The notes beneath the pieces were generated by a model that was not told the DNA's origin, did not search any database, and saw nothing but the letters and a program-made list of their open reading frames with translations. From Gammaproteobacteria bacterium (GTDB lineage Bacteria > Pseudomonadota > Gammaproteobacteria > Pseudomonadales > Azotimanducaceae), in the NCBI GenBank assembly GCA_028824555.1, contig JAPPDJ010000048.1, forward strand, positions 62,001-126,000: DNA of 64,000 bases, in the 5' to 3' direction. Shown here piece by piece: positions 43,863 through 50,830 of the stretch. The translations under genes were made by a program, and so were the position numbers. Positions within the stretch are counted from its first letter, which is position 1. Each line of letters starts with the position of its first letter.

Positions 43863-44369
43863 ATGGCAGTTGAGAAGTTCAAGGTGGAGGCGAGCCACAT
43901 CATGATGTTCGCCCGCGCCGTTGGCGATGCGAATCGGATCTATCACGACGACGACTATGCCGAAGGCACCGAGCCCGGCAGCATCATCGCGCCGCCCACC
44001 TTTGCCCAGGCGAGCGCCCAGTTCGATCCCGACTACAGCCTGCGCCCGCCCATCGACGGCGAGGGCTGGTTCGGCTCCGGCGGCAAGCCCACCGGCGCCA
44101 AGCCCCGCGAGGGCAGCGGCGGCGGAGGTGGCGGTGGCGGCGGCGGTCTGCACGCCGAACAGCGTTTCGTCTATCACCGCCACATCCGGCCGGGCGACGT
44201 GCTCACCGCCACCACCAAGCCGGGCAACACCTGGGAGCGCGAGAGTCGCCGCGCCGGCAAGCTCACGTTCAGCGAGTCCGTCACCGAATACCGCGACCAG
44301 AACGGCGAACTGGTCGTCACCGCAACCGGCGTGGGCGTGCGAACCGAGCGTCCGGTAGATCAGGGCTGA
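43863..44369 (+). CDS. MaoC-like dehydratase, N-terminal-type subunit
   Basis: A 168-residue hot-dog protein of the FAS1-like dehydratase group. It opens FKVEASHIMMFARAVGDANRIYHDD, has LHAEQRFVYHRHIRPGDVL and ends with the EVVTATG-like strand LVVTATGVGVRTER. It carries a run of ten or so glycines (about 82-93) before LHAEQ. Together with the next gene it resembles HadA/HadB-type heterodimeric hydroxyacyl dehydratases. ATG 43863 follows GAGGGGGAC. Confidence 0.87.
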   Translation: MAVEKFKVEASHIMMFARAVGDANRIYHDDDYAEGTEPGSIIAPPTFAQASAQFDPDYSLRPPIDGEGWFGSGGKPTGAKPREGSGGGGGGGGGGLHAEQRFVYHRHIRPGDVLTATTKPGNTWERESRRAGKLTFSESVTEYRDQNGELVVTATGVGVRTERPVDQG

Positions 44370-44395
44370 GTCAGGCCCAGCAAGGAGAAATCGAA

Positions 44396-44803
44396 ATGGC
44401 ATTGAACGCAAGCGAACTGAACGCCGGCGACACCTACACCGAACGCCTGGTCGAAGACCTCAAGCGCACCCAGATCGTCATGTACGCCGGCGCCTCCGGC
44501 GACTACAACCCGGTGCACACCGACGAGGTATTCACCACCGAAGTGGCCGGCTATCCGTCGGTCTTCGCCCACGGCATGCTCACCATGGGCCTCACCGGCA
44601 AGATGCTCACGAACTACGTCGGCGACGGCCGCCTCACCGAGTTTGGCGTTCGCTTCACCAATCAGGTGTTCCCCGGCGACACCCTGGACGCCACCGCAAC
44701 GGTAGTCGGCGTCGAGGACGGCATCGTCGAACTCAACGTCGCCACGGTGAACCAGAAGGGCGTGCAGGTGGCAATGGGCACGGCGAAGGCGCGGGTGGAC
44801 TAG
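44396..44803 (+). CDS. MaoC-like dehydratase, catalytic subunit
   Basis: A 135-residue hot-dog protein with the hydratase-2 motif YAGASGDYNPVHTDE near 30-45 and FAHGMLTMGL after it. Partner of the previous gene, 26 bases upstream. The pair would hydrate or dehydrate (3R)-hydroxyacyl thioesters. Its neighbours (enoyl-CoA hydratase, thiolase) support a role in acyl-CoA metabolism. ATG 44396 follows AAGGAG with an 8-base spacing. Confidence 0.9.
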   Translation: MALNASELNAGDTYTERLVEDLKRTQIVMYAGASGDYNPVHTDEVFTTEVAGYPSVFAHGMLTMGLTGKMLTNYVGDGRLTEFGVRFTNQVFPGDTLDATATVVGVEDGIVELNVATVNQKGVQVAMGTAKARVD

Positions 44804-44820
44804 CGGCATTTGGCGAGCCC

Positions 44821-44850
44821 TCGGAGGGAGGGCGTCCCGCCCTCCCTCCA
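44821..44850. repeat. solo REP arm, family B
   Basis: GGAGGGAGGGCGTCCCGCCC followed by TCCC lies 18 bases after the MaoC stop. It has no inverted partner within 200 bases, unlike the pairs at 10497, 30871 and 62923. Confidence 0.8.
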
Positions 44851-45005
44851 GACGACGGCGACGCTAGAGGCCAACGCATCCACTCGTTTTGCGGCTTTCT
44901 ACGACGCAGCTTCCTAGCGTCGCTTACGGGACAGGTCCGAGCGATTTCCGCCGCCCAGGCTCCTAGCCGCGAATTGGAGCCCCACGCGCCGCGTTCCACC
45001 GACCC

Positions 45006-45093
45006 GTAGCGGAGAGGCTTGTCCTCGCCGGTCTTCCTGTGGCCGGCAGCCTTGCGCGGGCCAGCACGGACGACCACAAGGGGTCGCCCCTAC
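45006..45093. repeat. degenerate inverted REP pair, family A
   Basis: A decayed GTAG arm starts at 45006 (GTAGCGGAGAGGCTTGTCC). An intact reverse arm lies at 45071-45093 (CGACCACAAGGGGTCGCCCC, TAC). The reverse arm supplies the TAG stop of the alpha/beta hydrolase gene at 45090-45092. Confidence 0.75.
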
Positions 45094-46028
45094 GGGGTCA
45101 GAGCCCCCCTCAATGCCTTGCAAGCGTCGTCCATCGGTGCCCGGGCAGCGCTGACGACGCGGCTCTGCCCGAAGAAGCCGTGGATCATGCCGCCGTAGCG
45201 TTGGCAACGGGCGGTGACGCCGGCGTTGGCTAGGGCCGTTGCGTACGCTTCGCCTTCGTCGCGCAGGGGGTCGTATTCGGCGGTCATCACCAAGGCTTCC
45301 GGCAAGTCGCTGAGGTCATCCGCCAGCAGCGGCGAGGCGTAGGGGTTGCTGCGCTCATCGGGTTCCGGCGCGTAGTGGTTCCAGAACCAGTGCATCGAGT
45401 CGGCGGTGAGCATGTAGCCCTCGCCGTTGTCGCGATAGGACGCGGTGTTGAAGTGCACGCCGTCCGTGACGGGATACACCAAAAGCTGAAAGCGGATGTC
45501 CGGCGCGTCTTCCGACCCGGCGCGGCGCTTGTCTCGCGCCATCTGCGAGACCACTGCAGCAAGATTGCCCCCCGCGCTGTCTCCAGCCACGGCAAGGCGG
45601 CTAGCGTCGGCACCGATGTGGTCCGCGTTCTGCACGGCCCAAACGGTGGCCGCATAGCAATCGTCCGCCGCTGCCGGGAAGCGGTGTTCCGGTGCGAGCC
45701 GGTAGTCCACCGACACAACCGTCACGCCGGCACCCTTGCACACTTCTCGACTTTGGCCGTCGGCGGTGACGAGGTCGCCGATCACCCAGCCGCCGCCGTG
45801 GAACATCATCACGAGCGGGAACGGCCCCTCGCCGTCTGGGGTGTAGATGCGCACCGGCACGCCATTCGCGGACGCGTCGGTCACCGCAGCCACCGCAACG
45901 TCCGGCGCCTCCGGCTGCATCGTTCGGTACATCTCGCGTCCGGCTTCCACCGGCATGTCGACCAAGGCAGGTCCCTCCACCTCGGCCATCTGCGCCAGCA
46001 TGGCCTCGTATTCCGGGTGCAGCGGCAT
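45090..46028 (-). CDS. alpha/beta hydrolase, HSL-type esterase
   Basis: A 312-residue hydrolase of the hormone-sensitive lipase family. The oxyanion motif HGGGW and the nucleophile elbow GDSAGG are both present, with the Asp in ALVMTAEYDPLRDEG and His in MIHGFFG. It probably cleaves short- or medium-chain esters in the cytoplasm. Its stop codon is the GTAG end of a family A REP arm, so the last residues (ALTP) may be unlike relatives. Confidence 0.9.
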   Translation of the reverse strand: MPLHPEYEAMLAQMAEVEGPALVDMPVEAGREMYRTMQPEAPDVAVAAVTDASANGVPVRIYTPDGEGPFPLVMMFHGGGWVIGDLVTADGQSREVCKGAGVTVVSVDYRLAPEHRFPAAADDCYAATVWAVQNADHIGADASRLAVAGDSAGGNLAAVVSQMARDKRRAGSEDAPDIRFQLLVYPVTDGVHFNTASYRDNGEGYMLTADSMHWFWNHYAPEPDERSNPYASPLLADDLSDLPEALVMTAEYDPLRDEGEAYATALANAGVTARCQRYGGMIHGFFGQSRVVSAARAPMDDACKALRGALTP

Positions 46029-46114
46029 CGCGCGCCTCTCATGTGCTTCAAAGGGGCGCGATTATTCCCCATGTCCGAAGTAAGATGCGCGCTTTGTTGG
46101 CCTCGAGGACACGC

Positions 46115-46735
46115 ATGGGCGGCACTGGCAAGGGCGGCTTCAACGCACGCGGGAAGGAAGGCGACGAGGGCGATGCCGAAAAAGCACGGCAGTTTGCCGT
46201 GGTCGACAACACGCTCCTGAAGAACCGCACGCTCACCATTTTCGGCGAGATCGACAAGGACATGGCGCGGCGCACCGCCGAGCGGCTGCTGGCGCTGTCG
46301 TTCGAGGGCGACGACCCCATCACCCTCTACATCGGCTCCCCCGGTGGGCACGTGGAGTCTGGCGACACCATCTTCGACATGATCCGCTTCGTGAAGCCGA
46401 CCGTGCGCATCGTTGGCACGGGCTGGGTCGGCAGCATCGCCACGCACATCTATCTCGCCACCGAGCGGGAGAACCGCTACGCGCTGCCGAACACGCGGTT
46501 TCTCATCCACCAGCCGGCCGGGGGCTTCGGCGGCGATGCCTCGGACATCGAGATTCATGCTCGCGAAATCCTCAAGACCCGCGAACGCATCAACGCCATC
46601 ATCGCCGAGCAGACGGGCCAGCCCTTGGAGCGAGTGAGCAAAGACACCGACCGCGACTACTGGATGAGCGCGGAGGAGTCGCAGGAGTATGGCCTCGTCG
46701 GGACGATTATCCGCTCGGCCGGCGAGCTGGCCTAA
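46115..46735 (+). CDS. ClpP-like protease paralogue, non-canonical
   Basis: A 206-residue S14-type protease. The catalytic triad is visible as Ser107 (GTGWVGSIATH), His132 (FLIHQPAGG) and Asp181 (DTDRDYWMS). The core GEIDKDMARRTAERL, YIGSPGGHVESGD and YGLVGTIIRSAGEL match ClpP, but the Ser motif differs from the canonical GQAASMG. No clpX is beside it. ATG 46115 follows GAGGA with a 5-base spacer. The first 25 residues are charged and variable. It is translationally adjacent to the hydrolase. Confidence 0.85.
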   Translation: MGGTGKGGFNARGKEGDEGDAEKARQFAVVDNTLLKNRTLTIFGEIDKDMARRTAERLLALSFEGDDPITLYIGSPGGHVESGDTIFDMIRFVKPTVRIVGTGWVGSIATHIYLATERENRYALPNTRFLIHQPAGGFGGDASDIEIHAREILKTRERINAIIAEQTGQPLERVSKDTDRDYWMSAEESQEYGLVGTIIRSAGELA

Positions 46736-47395
46736 ATGACGGAGGCGCTGCGGCTCGATCTCGGGGACCGGGATGTTGGTGCGCTGATTCTCCGAGCACC
46801 AAGGCACCGCGCGTCTCTCGTGTTAGGCCACGGTGCCGGCGCTGGCATGGAGCACGCCAACATGGCCGGCATCGCAGAAGCCTTCGCCAGCGTGGGCCTT
46901 TCCACGTTCCGCTTCAACTTTCCCTATCGCGAAGACGGCCGCAATCGCGTGGACGCCAAGGATGTCTCCACCGCCGCGATCGCCGCTGCCTTGGGCGCAG
47001 CGCAGGAGCGGCTCGATGGCCCCTATCTTCTGGGCGGCCACAGCTTCGGCGGGCGCATGGCCTCGCACGCCGTGGTCGATCACGCGCTGGATGTCGCTGG
47101 GCTCGTGTTCTGCTCCTTCCCGCTGCATAACCCGCGCAAGCCTTCGCTGGCCCGCGCCGAACACATGGACGCCATCGGCTGCCCCATGCTGTTCCTGTCC
47201 GGCTCCCGGGACGGCATGGCGTCTGCCGATCTGATGACCGGACTCGCGAGTCGCCTGGGTGCCACACTGCATTGGCTGGAAACTGCCGACCATGGCTACA
47301 AGGTGCTGAAACGCACCCGCACGCGCACCGACGACGTATTCACCGAGATGGCCGGGCACGTGGATGCCTGGCTTCGCCAAAAGCTCGGCGTCTAG
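46736..47395 (+). CDS. small alpha/beta hydrolase
   Basis: A 219-residue hydrolase with the oxyanion segment LVLGHGAGAGMEH and elbow LGGHSFGGRM, then FCSFPLHNPRKPS and LSGSRDGMA. This is the dienelactone-hydrolase-like or KAT family pattern seen in many proteobacteria. It begins immediately after the ClpP-like stop, so the two share a transcript. The TAG stop at 47393-47395 abuts a family C REP arm. Confidence 0.87.
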   Translation: MTEALRLDLGDRDVGALILRAPRHRASLVLGHGAGAGMEHANMAGIAEAFASVGLSTFRFNFPYREDGRNRVDAKDVSTAAIAAALGAAQERLDGPYLLGGHSFGGRMASHAVVDHALDVAGLVFCSFPLHNPRKPSLARAEHMDAIGCPMLFLSGSRDGMASADLMTGLASRLGATLHWLETADHGYKVLKRTRTRTDDVFTEMAGHVDAWLRQKLGV

Positions 47396-47507
47396 CCTCG
47401 GAGGGAAGGCATTCTGCCTTCCCTAGCGCCGGGAGGCGCTCGCTTGACGACCAGGCATGCGCGCCTCACGGCGCGCCAAGGAAGGCAGGATGCACTTCCT
47501 CCGAAGG
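47395..47507. repeat. inverted REP pair, family C
   Basis: The left arm (GGAGGGAAGGCATTCTGCC) starts at the last base of the preceding stop codon. The right arm at 47476-47507 is partly decayed and ends CCGAAGG. The AAGGAG Shine-Dalgarno of the next gene overlaps the end of this arm. Confidence 0.8.
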
Positions 47508-47514
47508 AGACAAC

Positions 47515-48390
47515 ATGAAGCTAGCGACATTCACGCACGGACGCGAGACGCGCATTGGCGTCGTGGTGGGGGAGCTCGTCATCGACCTCTCCCGCGCCGC
47601 GCCCGAACTGCCTACGGACATGCGCTCGCTGCTCGAGGCCGGCGACGATGCCTTGGCAACGGCCGCAGCGGCCCAGACCAGTGTCGAACACGCCCTCGCC
47701 GTGAACGACGTGGAACTCAAGGCGCCGGTGCCGAACCCCGGCAAGATTCTCGCCATCGGCCTCAACTACGCCGACCACATCGCCGAATCCGGCGGCAAGG
47801 CACCATCCGTGCAGATGTGGTTCAACAAGCAGCACAACGCCGTCAACGGCCCGTACGGCAGCATCAACAAGCCGGTGGTTTCAGACATGCTCGACTACGA
47901 GGGCGAACTGGTCTTCGTCATCGGCAAGCGTGCCAAGCACGTGCCCAAGGAGCGCGCCCACGAGGTGATCGCCGGGTTCTGCTGCGGCAACGATGTCAGC
48001 GTACGCGACTGGCAGGCGCGCTCGCAGACCATGCAGATCGGCAAGTCGTTCGACACCCACGCGCCGATCGGCCCTTGGATCGTGACGCCGGACGAGATCG
48101 GCGACCCGCACGACCTCGGCATCCGCACCTTGGTCAACGACGAGACCCGTCAGGACAGCAACACCCGCCATCTCATCTTCGACTGCTACGACCAGATCGC
48201 CCACCTCACCCAGTCGTTCACCTTGGACCCGGGCGACGTGATCTTCACCGGGACATCTTCGGGCGTGGGCGCGGCCATGAAGCCGCCGGCCTGGATGAAG
48301 GTGGGCGACGTGGTGCGCATCGAGATCGAGAACATCGGCTACATCGAGCACACGGTGGTAGAGGAGGACGCCACCCCGGTCATCGGCTAG
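47515..48390 (+). CDS. fumarylacetoacetate hydrolase-family protein
   Basis: A 291-residue enzyme of the FAH superfamily, which hydrolyses, decarboxylates or isomerises acyl pyruvates. The metal-binding pattern is ILAIGLNYADHIAESG, LDYEGELVFVIG (EGE pair) and CGNDVSVRDWQ; QIGKSFDTHAPIGPWIV and ETRQDSNTRHLIFD complete the active site. It is of the 2-hydroxyhepta-2,4-diene-1,7-dioate isomerase class. The AAGGAG 5 bases before ATG 47515 lies in a repeat end. Confidence 0.92.
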   Translation: MKLATFTHGRETRIGVVVGELVIDLSRAAPELPTDMRSLLEAGDDALATAAAAQTSVEHALAVNDVELKAPVPNPGKILAIGLNYADHIAESGGKAPSVQMWFNKQHNAVNGPYGSINKPVVSDMLDYEGELVFVIGKRAKHVPKERAHEVIAGFCCGNDVSVRDWQARSQTMQIGKSFDTHAPIGPWIVTPDEIGDPHDLGIRTLVNDETRQDSNTRHLIFDCYDQIAHLTQSFTLDPGDVIFTGTSSGVGAAMKPPAWMKVGDVVRIEIENIGYIEHTVVEEDATPVIG

Positions 48391-48434
48391 CCGCCGGGAA
48401 TCCGACGCGCCGCTCCCGAGACCGCCCCCCGCCG

Positions 48435-49376
48435 TCAATACAACGACGCCTCCCCAGGCGGCCGTGTCTTGAAGCGTCGATGCACCCAGAGGTACTGCTC
48501 CGGGCACTTTCGCACCGCCTGTTCGATGACGCGGTTGATCTCGGCGGCATCGGCTGCGAAGTCGTCGCTCGGGAAGCTGTGGAAGGGGTCGCTGATGTGG
48601 GCCTCCCAGCGACCTTGGCGCGGGTCGCGCCGGTGCGAGAGAAACAGCACTCGGGCGCCGGTGTGCCTTGCAAGGCGGGTCGTCACGTTGATGGTCGCCG
48701 CCTCGATGCCGAAGAACGGCACGAACACGGCGTGGCGCAAACCGTAGTCCTGGTCTGGGGCATACCAAAGCGCGCCTCCCCTGCGCAGATGCGTCACGGC
48801 ACGACGCAGGGCACGACGCTGAATGGTCGCGGCCAGATGACGCTCCCGGCCGCGGCGAATGACCCGATCCAATACGGGATTCCCGTGCGGACGGTAGAGC
48901 GCCGCGAAATCTGCCTCGCGCCCGGTGAGCCCGCCAGCGAGGTCGAGAGTTGTGAAGTGCGCGCCGATGACGATCACGCCGTTCCCTTCCGCCAGCGCCG
49001 CCCGATAGATGTCCAGACCAGTCAATGTGAACCGAGCCTGCAAGCGCGCTACGGGCCCGAGCCAAATCATCGCGCTCTCGACGAAGGCGATGCCGGTGGA
49101 ACGGAAGACCTCCTGCGCGAGCGCCGCCCGTTTCTCACCCACCAGTTCCGGGAAGCACAGCGCAAGGTTGGTTTCGACGATGTGCCGCCGCCGCTTCGCA
49201 AGCCGCCACCCCAAGGCCCCGAACGCACCGCCGAGCCGCATCAGCCAAGGCACCGGCAGCCGCACGACCAGCCAAGCCACCCCAATACCGAACCAGATCG
49301 GCCAATGGCGCGGCGCAGTCAGCCTCCACGCTCCCGCGTCGGCACGCCTTCTCGTATTGTCGGTGGAACGAGACAT
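48435..49376 (-). CDS. lipid A acyltransferase, LpxL/HtrB family
   Basis: A 313-residue inner-membrane acyltransferase that adds a secondary acyl chain to Kdo2-lipid A. An N-terminal TM segment (about 27-45) is followed by the catalytic HX4D motif in GAHFTTLDLAGG. DYGLRHAVFVPFFG and YLWVHRRFK are also conserved. ATG 49376 gives the family length of about 310. The frame is open further upstream, but that part lies across a REP region. Its presence confirms a Gram-negative outer membrane. Confidence 0.92.
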   Translation of the reverse strand: MSRSTDNTRRRADAGAWRLTAPRHWPIWFGIGVAWLVVRLPVPWLMRLGGAFGALGWRLAKRRRHIVETNLALCFPELVGEKRAALAQEVFRSTGIAFVESAMIWLGPVARLQARFTLTGLDIYRAALAEGNGVIVIGAHFTTLDLAGGLTGREADFAALYRPHGNPVLDRVIRRGRERHLAATIQRRALRRAVTHLRRGGALWYAPDQDYGLRHAVFVPFFGIEAATINVTTRLARHTGARVLFLSHRRDPRQGRWEAHISDPFHSFPSDDFAADAAEINRVIEQAVRKCPEQYLWVHRRFKTRPPGEASLY

Positions 49377-49450
49377 CGCCAAATCGCGCGCCCCCAACCT
49401 CTCCCATTGGAACAACCCCGTAACCCAATCATCGTACGTCGCTTTCCTTG

Positions 49451-49614
49451 GTAGGGGACGGGCTTGTCCCGTCCCGGCGCGCCCTGACGGGCGCGTGGGT
49501 AGTTCGCTTGCGCGAACTGCTGTGCTTCGACGAAATCCCTCGACGCATTCAAGACGGGCGGGGACAAGCCCCGCCCCTACGAGGAATGCTCGCATCGCTC
49601 GCAGCTACGGCTAG
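49451..49614. repeat. REP pair family A with embedded D unit and E core
   Basis: The GTAG arm is at 49451-49475, then a family D unit (GCGCGCCCTGACGGGCGCG with TTCGCTTGCGCGAA), the reverse arm at 49556-49580, and the E core in reverse at 49595-49614. All three families in one 164-bp stretch. The 375-bp gap 49377-49751 has no other feature. Confidence 0.8.
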
Positions 49615-49751
49615 GAGCCACCTCCCTGTTGGGTTTGCCGCAGGCCTCCGGAGGGAGGGCGCCCAACCCGCCAGAGGTTCCGGCAACGCGATGCGTGCGT
49701 CGGACCATGGGCAAGCCGTTGGACGCATCGGGAGTGCGCTATTGTCGCCGC

Positions 49752-50111
49752 ATGAAGACGGCATCGTTCCTTGCGGCCGTGGCGCTTGCGCTCATTGCCG
49801 GCTGCGCCAGTGCGCCGCGCCCGCTGCAGTTGTTGACGACCGGCAGCCTGACCTATCCGGAGGCGGCTCGTGCGCAAGGCGTCGAAGGCGAGGTGCGGGT
49901 GCAGTACGACGTGGATGTCACCGGCACGGTCGTGAACGCGCGCGTAGTGGCCGCCGATCCGGCGGGCACCTTCGAGCAGGCCGCGCTTGACTTCGTTCTG
50001 TCCTGGCGCTTCCGCCCGGTGGAGGCGAACGGCAGGCCCGTGGTGGTGGAGGACAACGTGAGCGAGATCGCCTTTCGCCTCGACGATGGCCGCGCCGACC
50101 TCTACCCGTGA
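49752..50111 (+). CDS. TonB-C-terminal-domain lipoprotein
   Basis: A 119-residue protein with a lipoprotein signal (acylated Cys18 in ALIAGCASA) and a TonB C-terminal-type domain (YPEAARAQGVEGEVRVQYDVDVTG, ALDFVLSWRFRPVEANGRPV). True TonB has an N-terminal TM helix and Pro-rich spacer; both are missing. It cannot couple to ExbBD in the usual way. It may bind outer-membrane receptors from the periplasmic face as a modulator. The next gene is convergent, 13 bases away. Confidence 0.8.
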   Translation: MKTASFLAAVALALIAGCASAPRPLQLLTTGSLTYPEAARAQGVEGEVRVQYDVDVTGTVVNARVVAADPAGTFEQAALDFVLSWRFRPVEANGRPVVVEDNVSEIAFRLDDGRADLYP

Positions 50112-50124
50112 TGCTTTGGCCAAA

Positions 50125-50775
50125 TCACCGGGCGCGGACGCGCCGGTTCACGCTCGCACTTCCTTCCATGCGTTCCGGGCCGCGTGCCCATGTGACCGTC
50201 AGGGCCGGCTCGGATCGCGCCGCGAGCACGACCCACAGCTCACCGATGTTGTGGATGCGAACTCCGCCGACGGTCAGGAGCAGGTCTCCTGTCGCCATGC
50301 CGCAAGCATCGGCCAAGCCGCCATCCGTGACCGCGCGCAACTCGAGCCCAAGGGCCGTTTGCACCAGGCTCGCGCCGAAGTCGGCCGGCACGCCGGCATC
50401 CATCCGAATCCCCCGTTCGAGGTAGAGATGGAAGTTGGCCGCGATCTGGCGAAAGTGGGCGTCGAAGACCTCCGGCGCCGCCACGAAGGCGGGGGGGAAG
50501 GAGCTCTGCCGCAGCGTCACTCTGGTCGGCCAGCCCGCGGCAGTGGCCGGCTCCATGCGAATCTCGATTTCCGTACCGGCGCAAGGCATGTCGTCCTTGC
50601 GCGCCCGCAGAAGCCGCTGCGGACGACTCTCAAGCACCGTGGCCGCGCAGCCATCGCCACCCGGTGACGGGAAGGCAGGGATACGACAATTGCCGCCCTC
50701 GTCCTGCAAGCGGCACGCTTCCCACACCTCGTGCAGCGGTCGTTCCACGTTGAAGACTTCGGTCAGTTCATCCAC
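50125..50775 (-). CDS. SRPBCC-like domain fused to a PDZ domain
   Basis: A 216-residue protein. The first about 125 residues look like an AHSA1/START-type hydrophobic-ligand-binding fold (FNVERPLHEVWEAC at the start, DAHFRQIAANFHLYLE at the end). The last 75 are a PDZ-like domain (LELRAVTDGGLADACGMATGDLLLTVGGVRI, IGELWVVLAA). There is no signal peptide or TM helix, so it is probably cytoplasmic. I know no named family with this pairing. It converges on the TonB-domain gene. Confidence 0.65.
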   Translation of the reverse strand: MDELTEVFNVERPLHEVWEACRLQDEGGNCRIPAFPSPGGDGCAATVLESRPQRLLRARKDDMPCAGTEIEIRMEPATAAGWPTRVTLRQSSFPPAFVAAPEVFDAHFRQIAANFHLYLERGIRMDAGVPADFGASLVQTALGLELRAVTDGGLADACGMATGDLLLTVGGVRIHNIGELWVVLAARSEPALTVTWARGPERMEGSASVNRRVRAR

Positions 50776-50830
50776 GGCACGCCTGCCCCTTGCGAATACG
50801 GCCGATTGTAGTCGTCCTCGGAGCGGCGGA

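Noticed and set aside
50435-50830. Long extension before the YejA-like signal peptide
   Set aside because: It is antisense to the SRPBCC-PDZ gene. The signal peptide starts at 50831.
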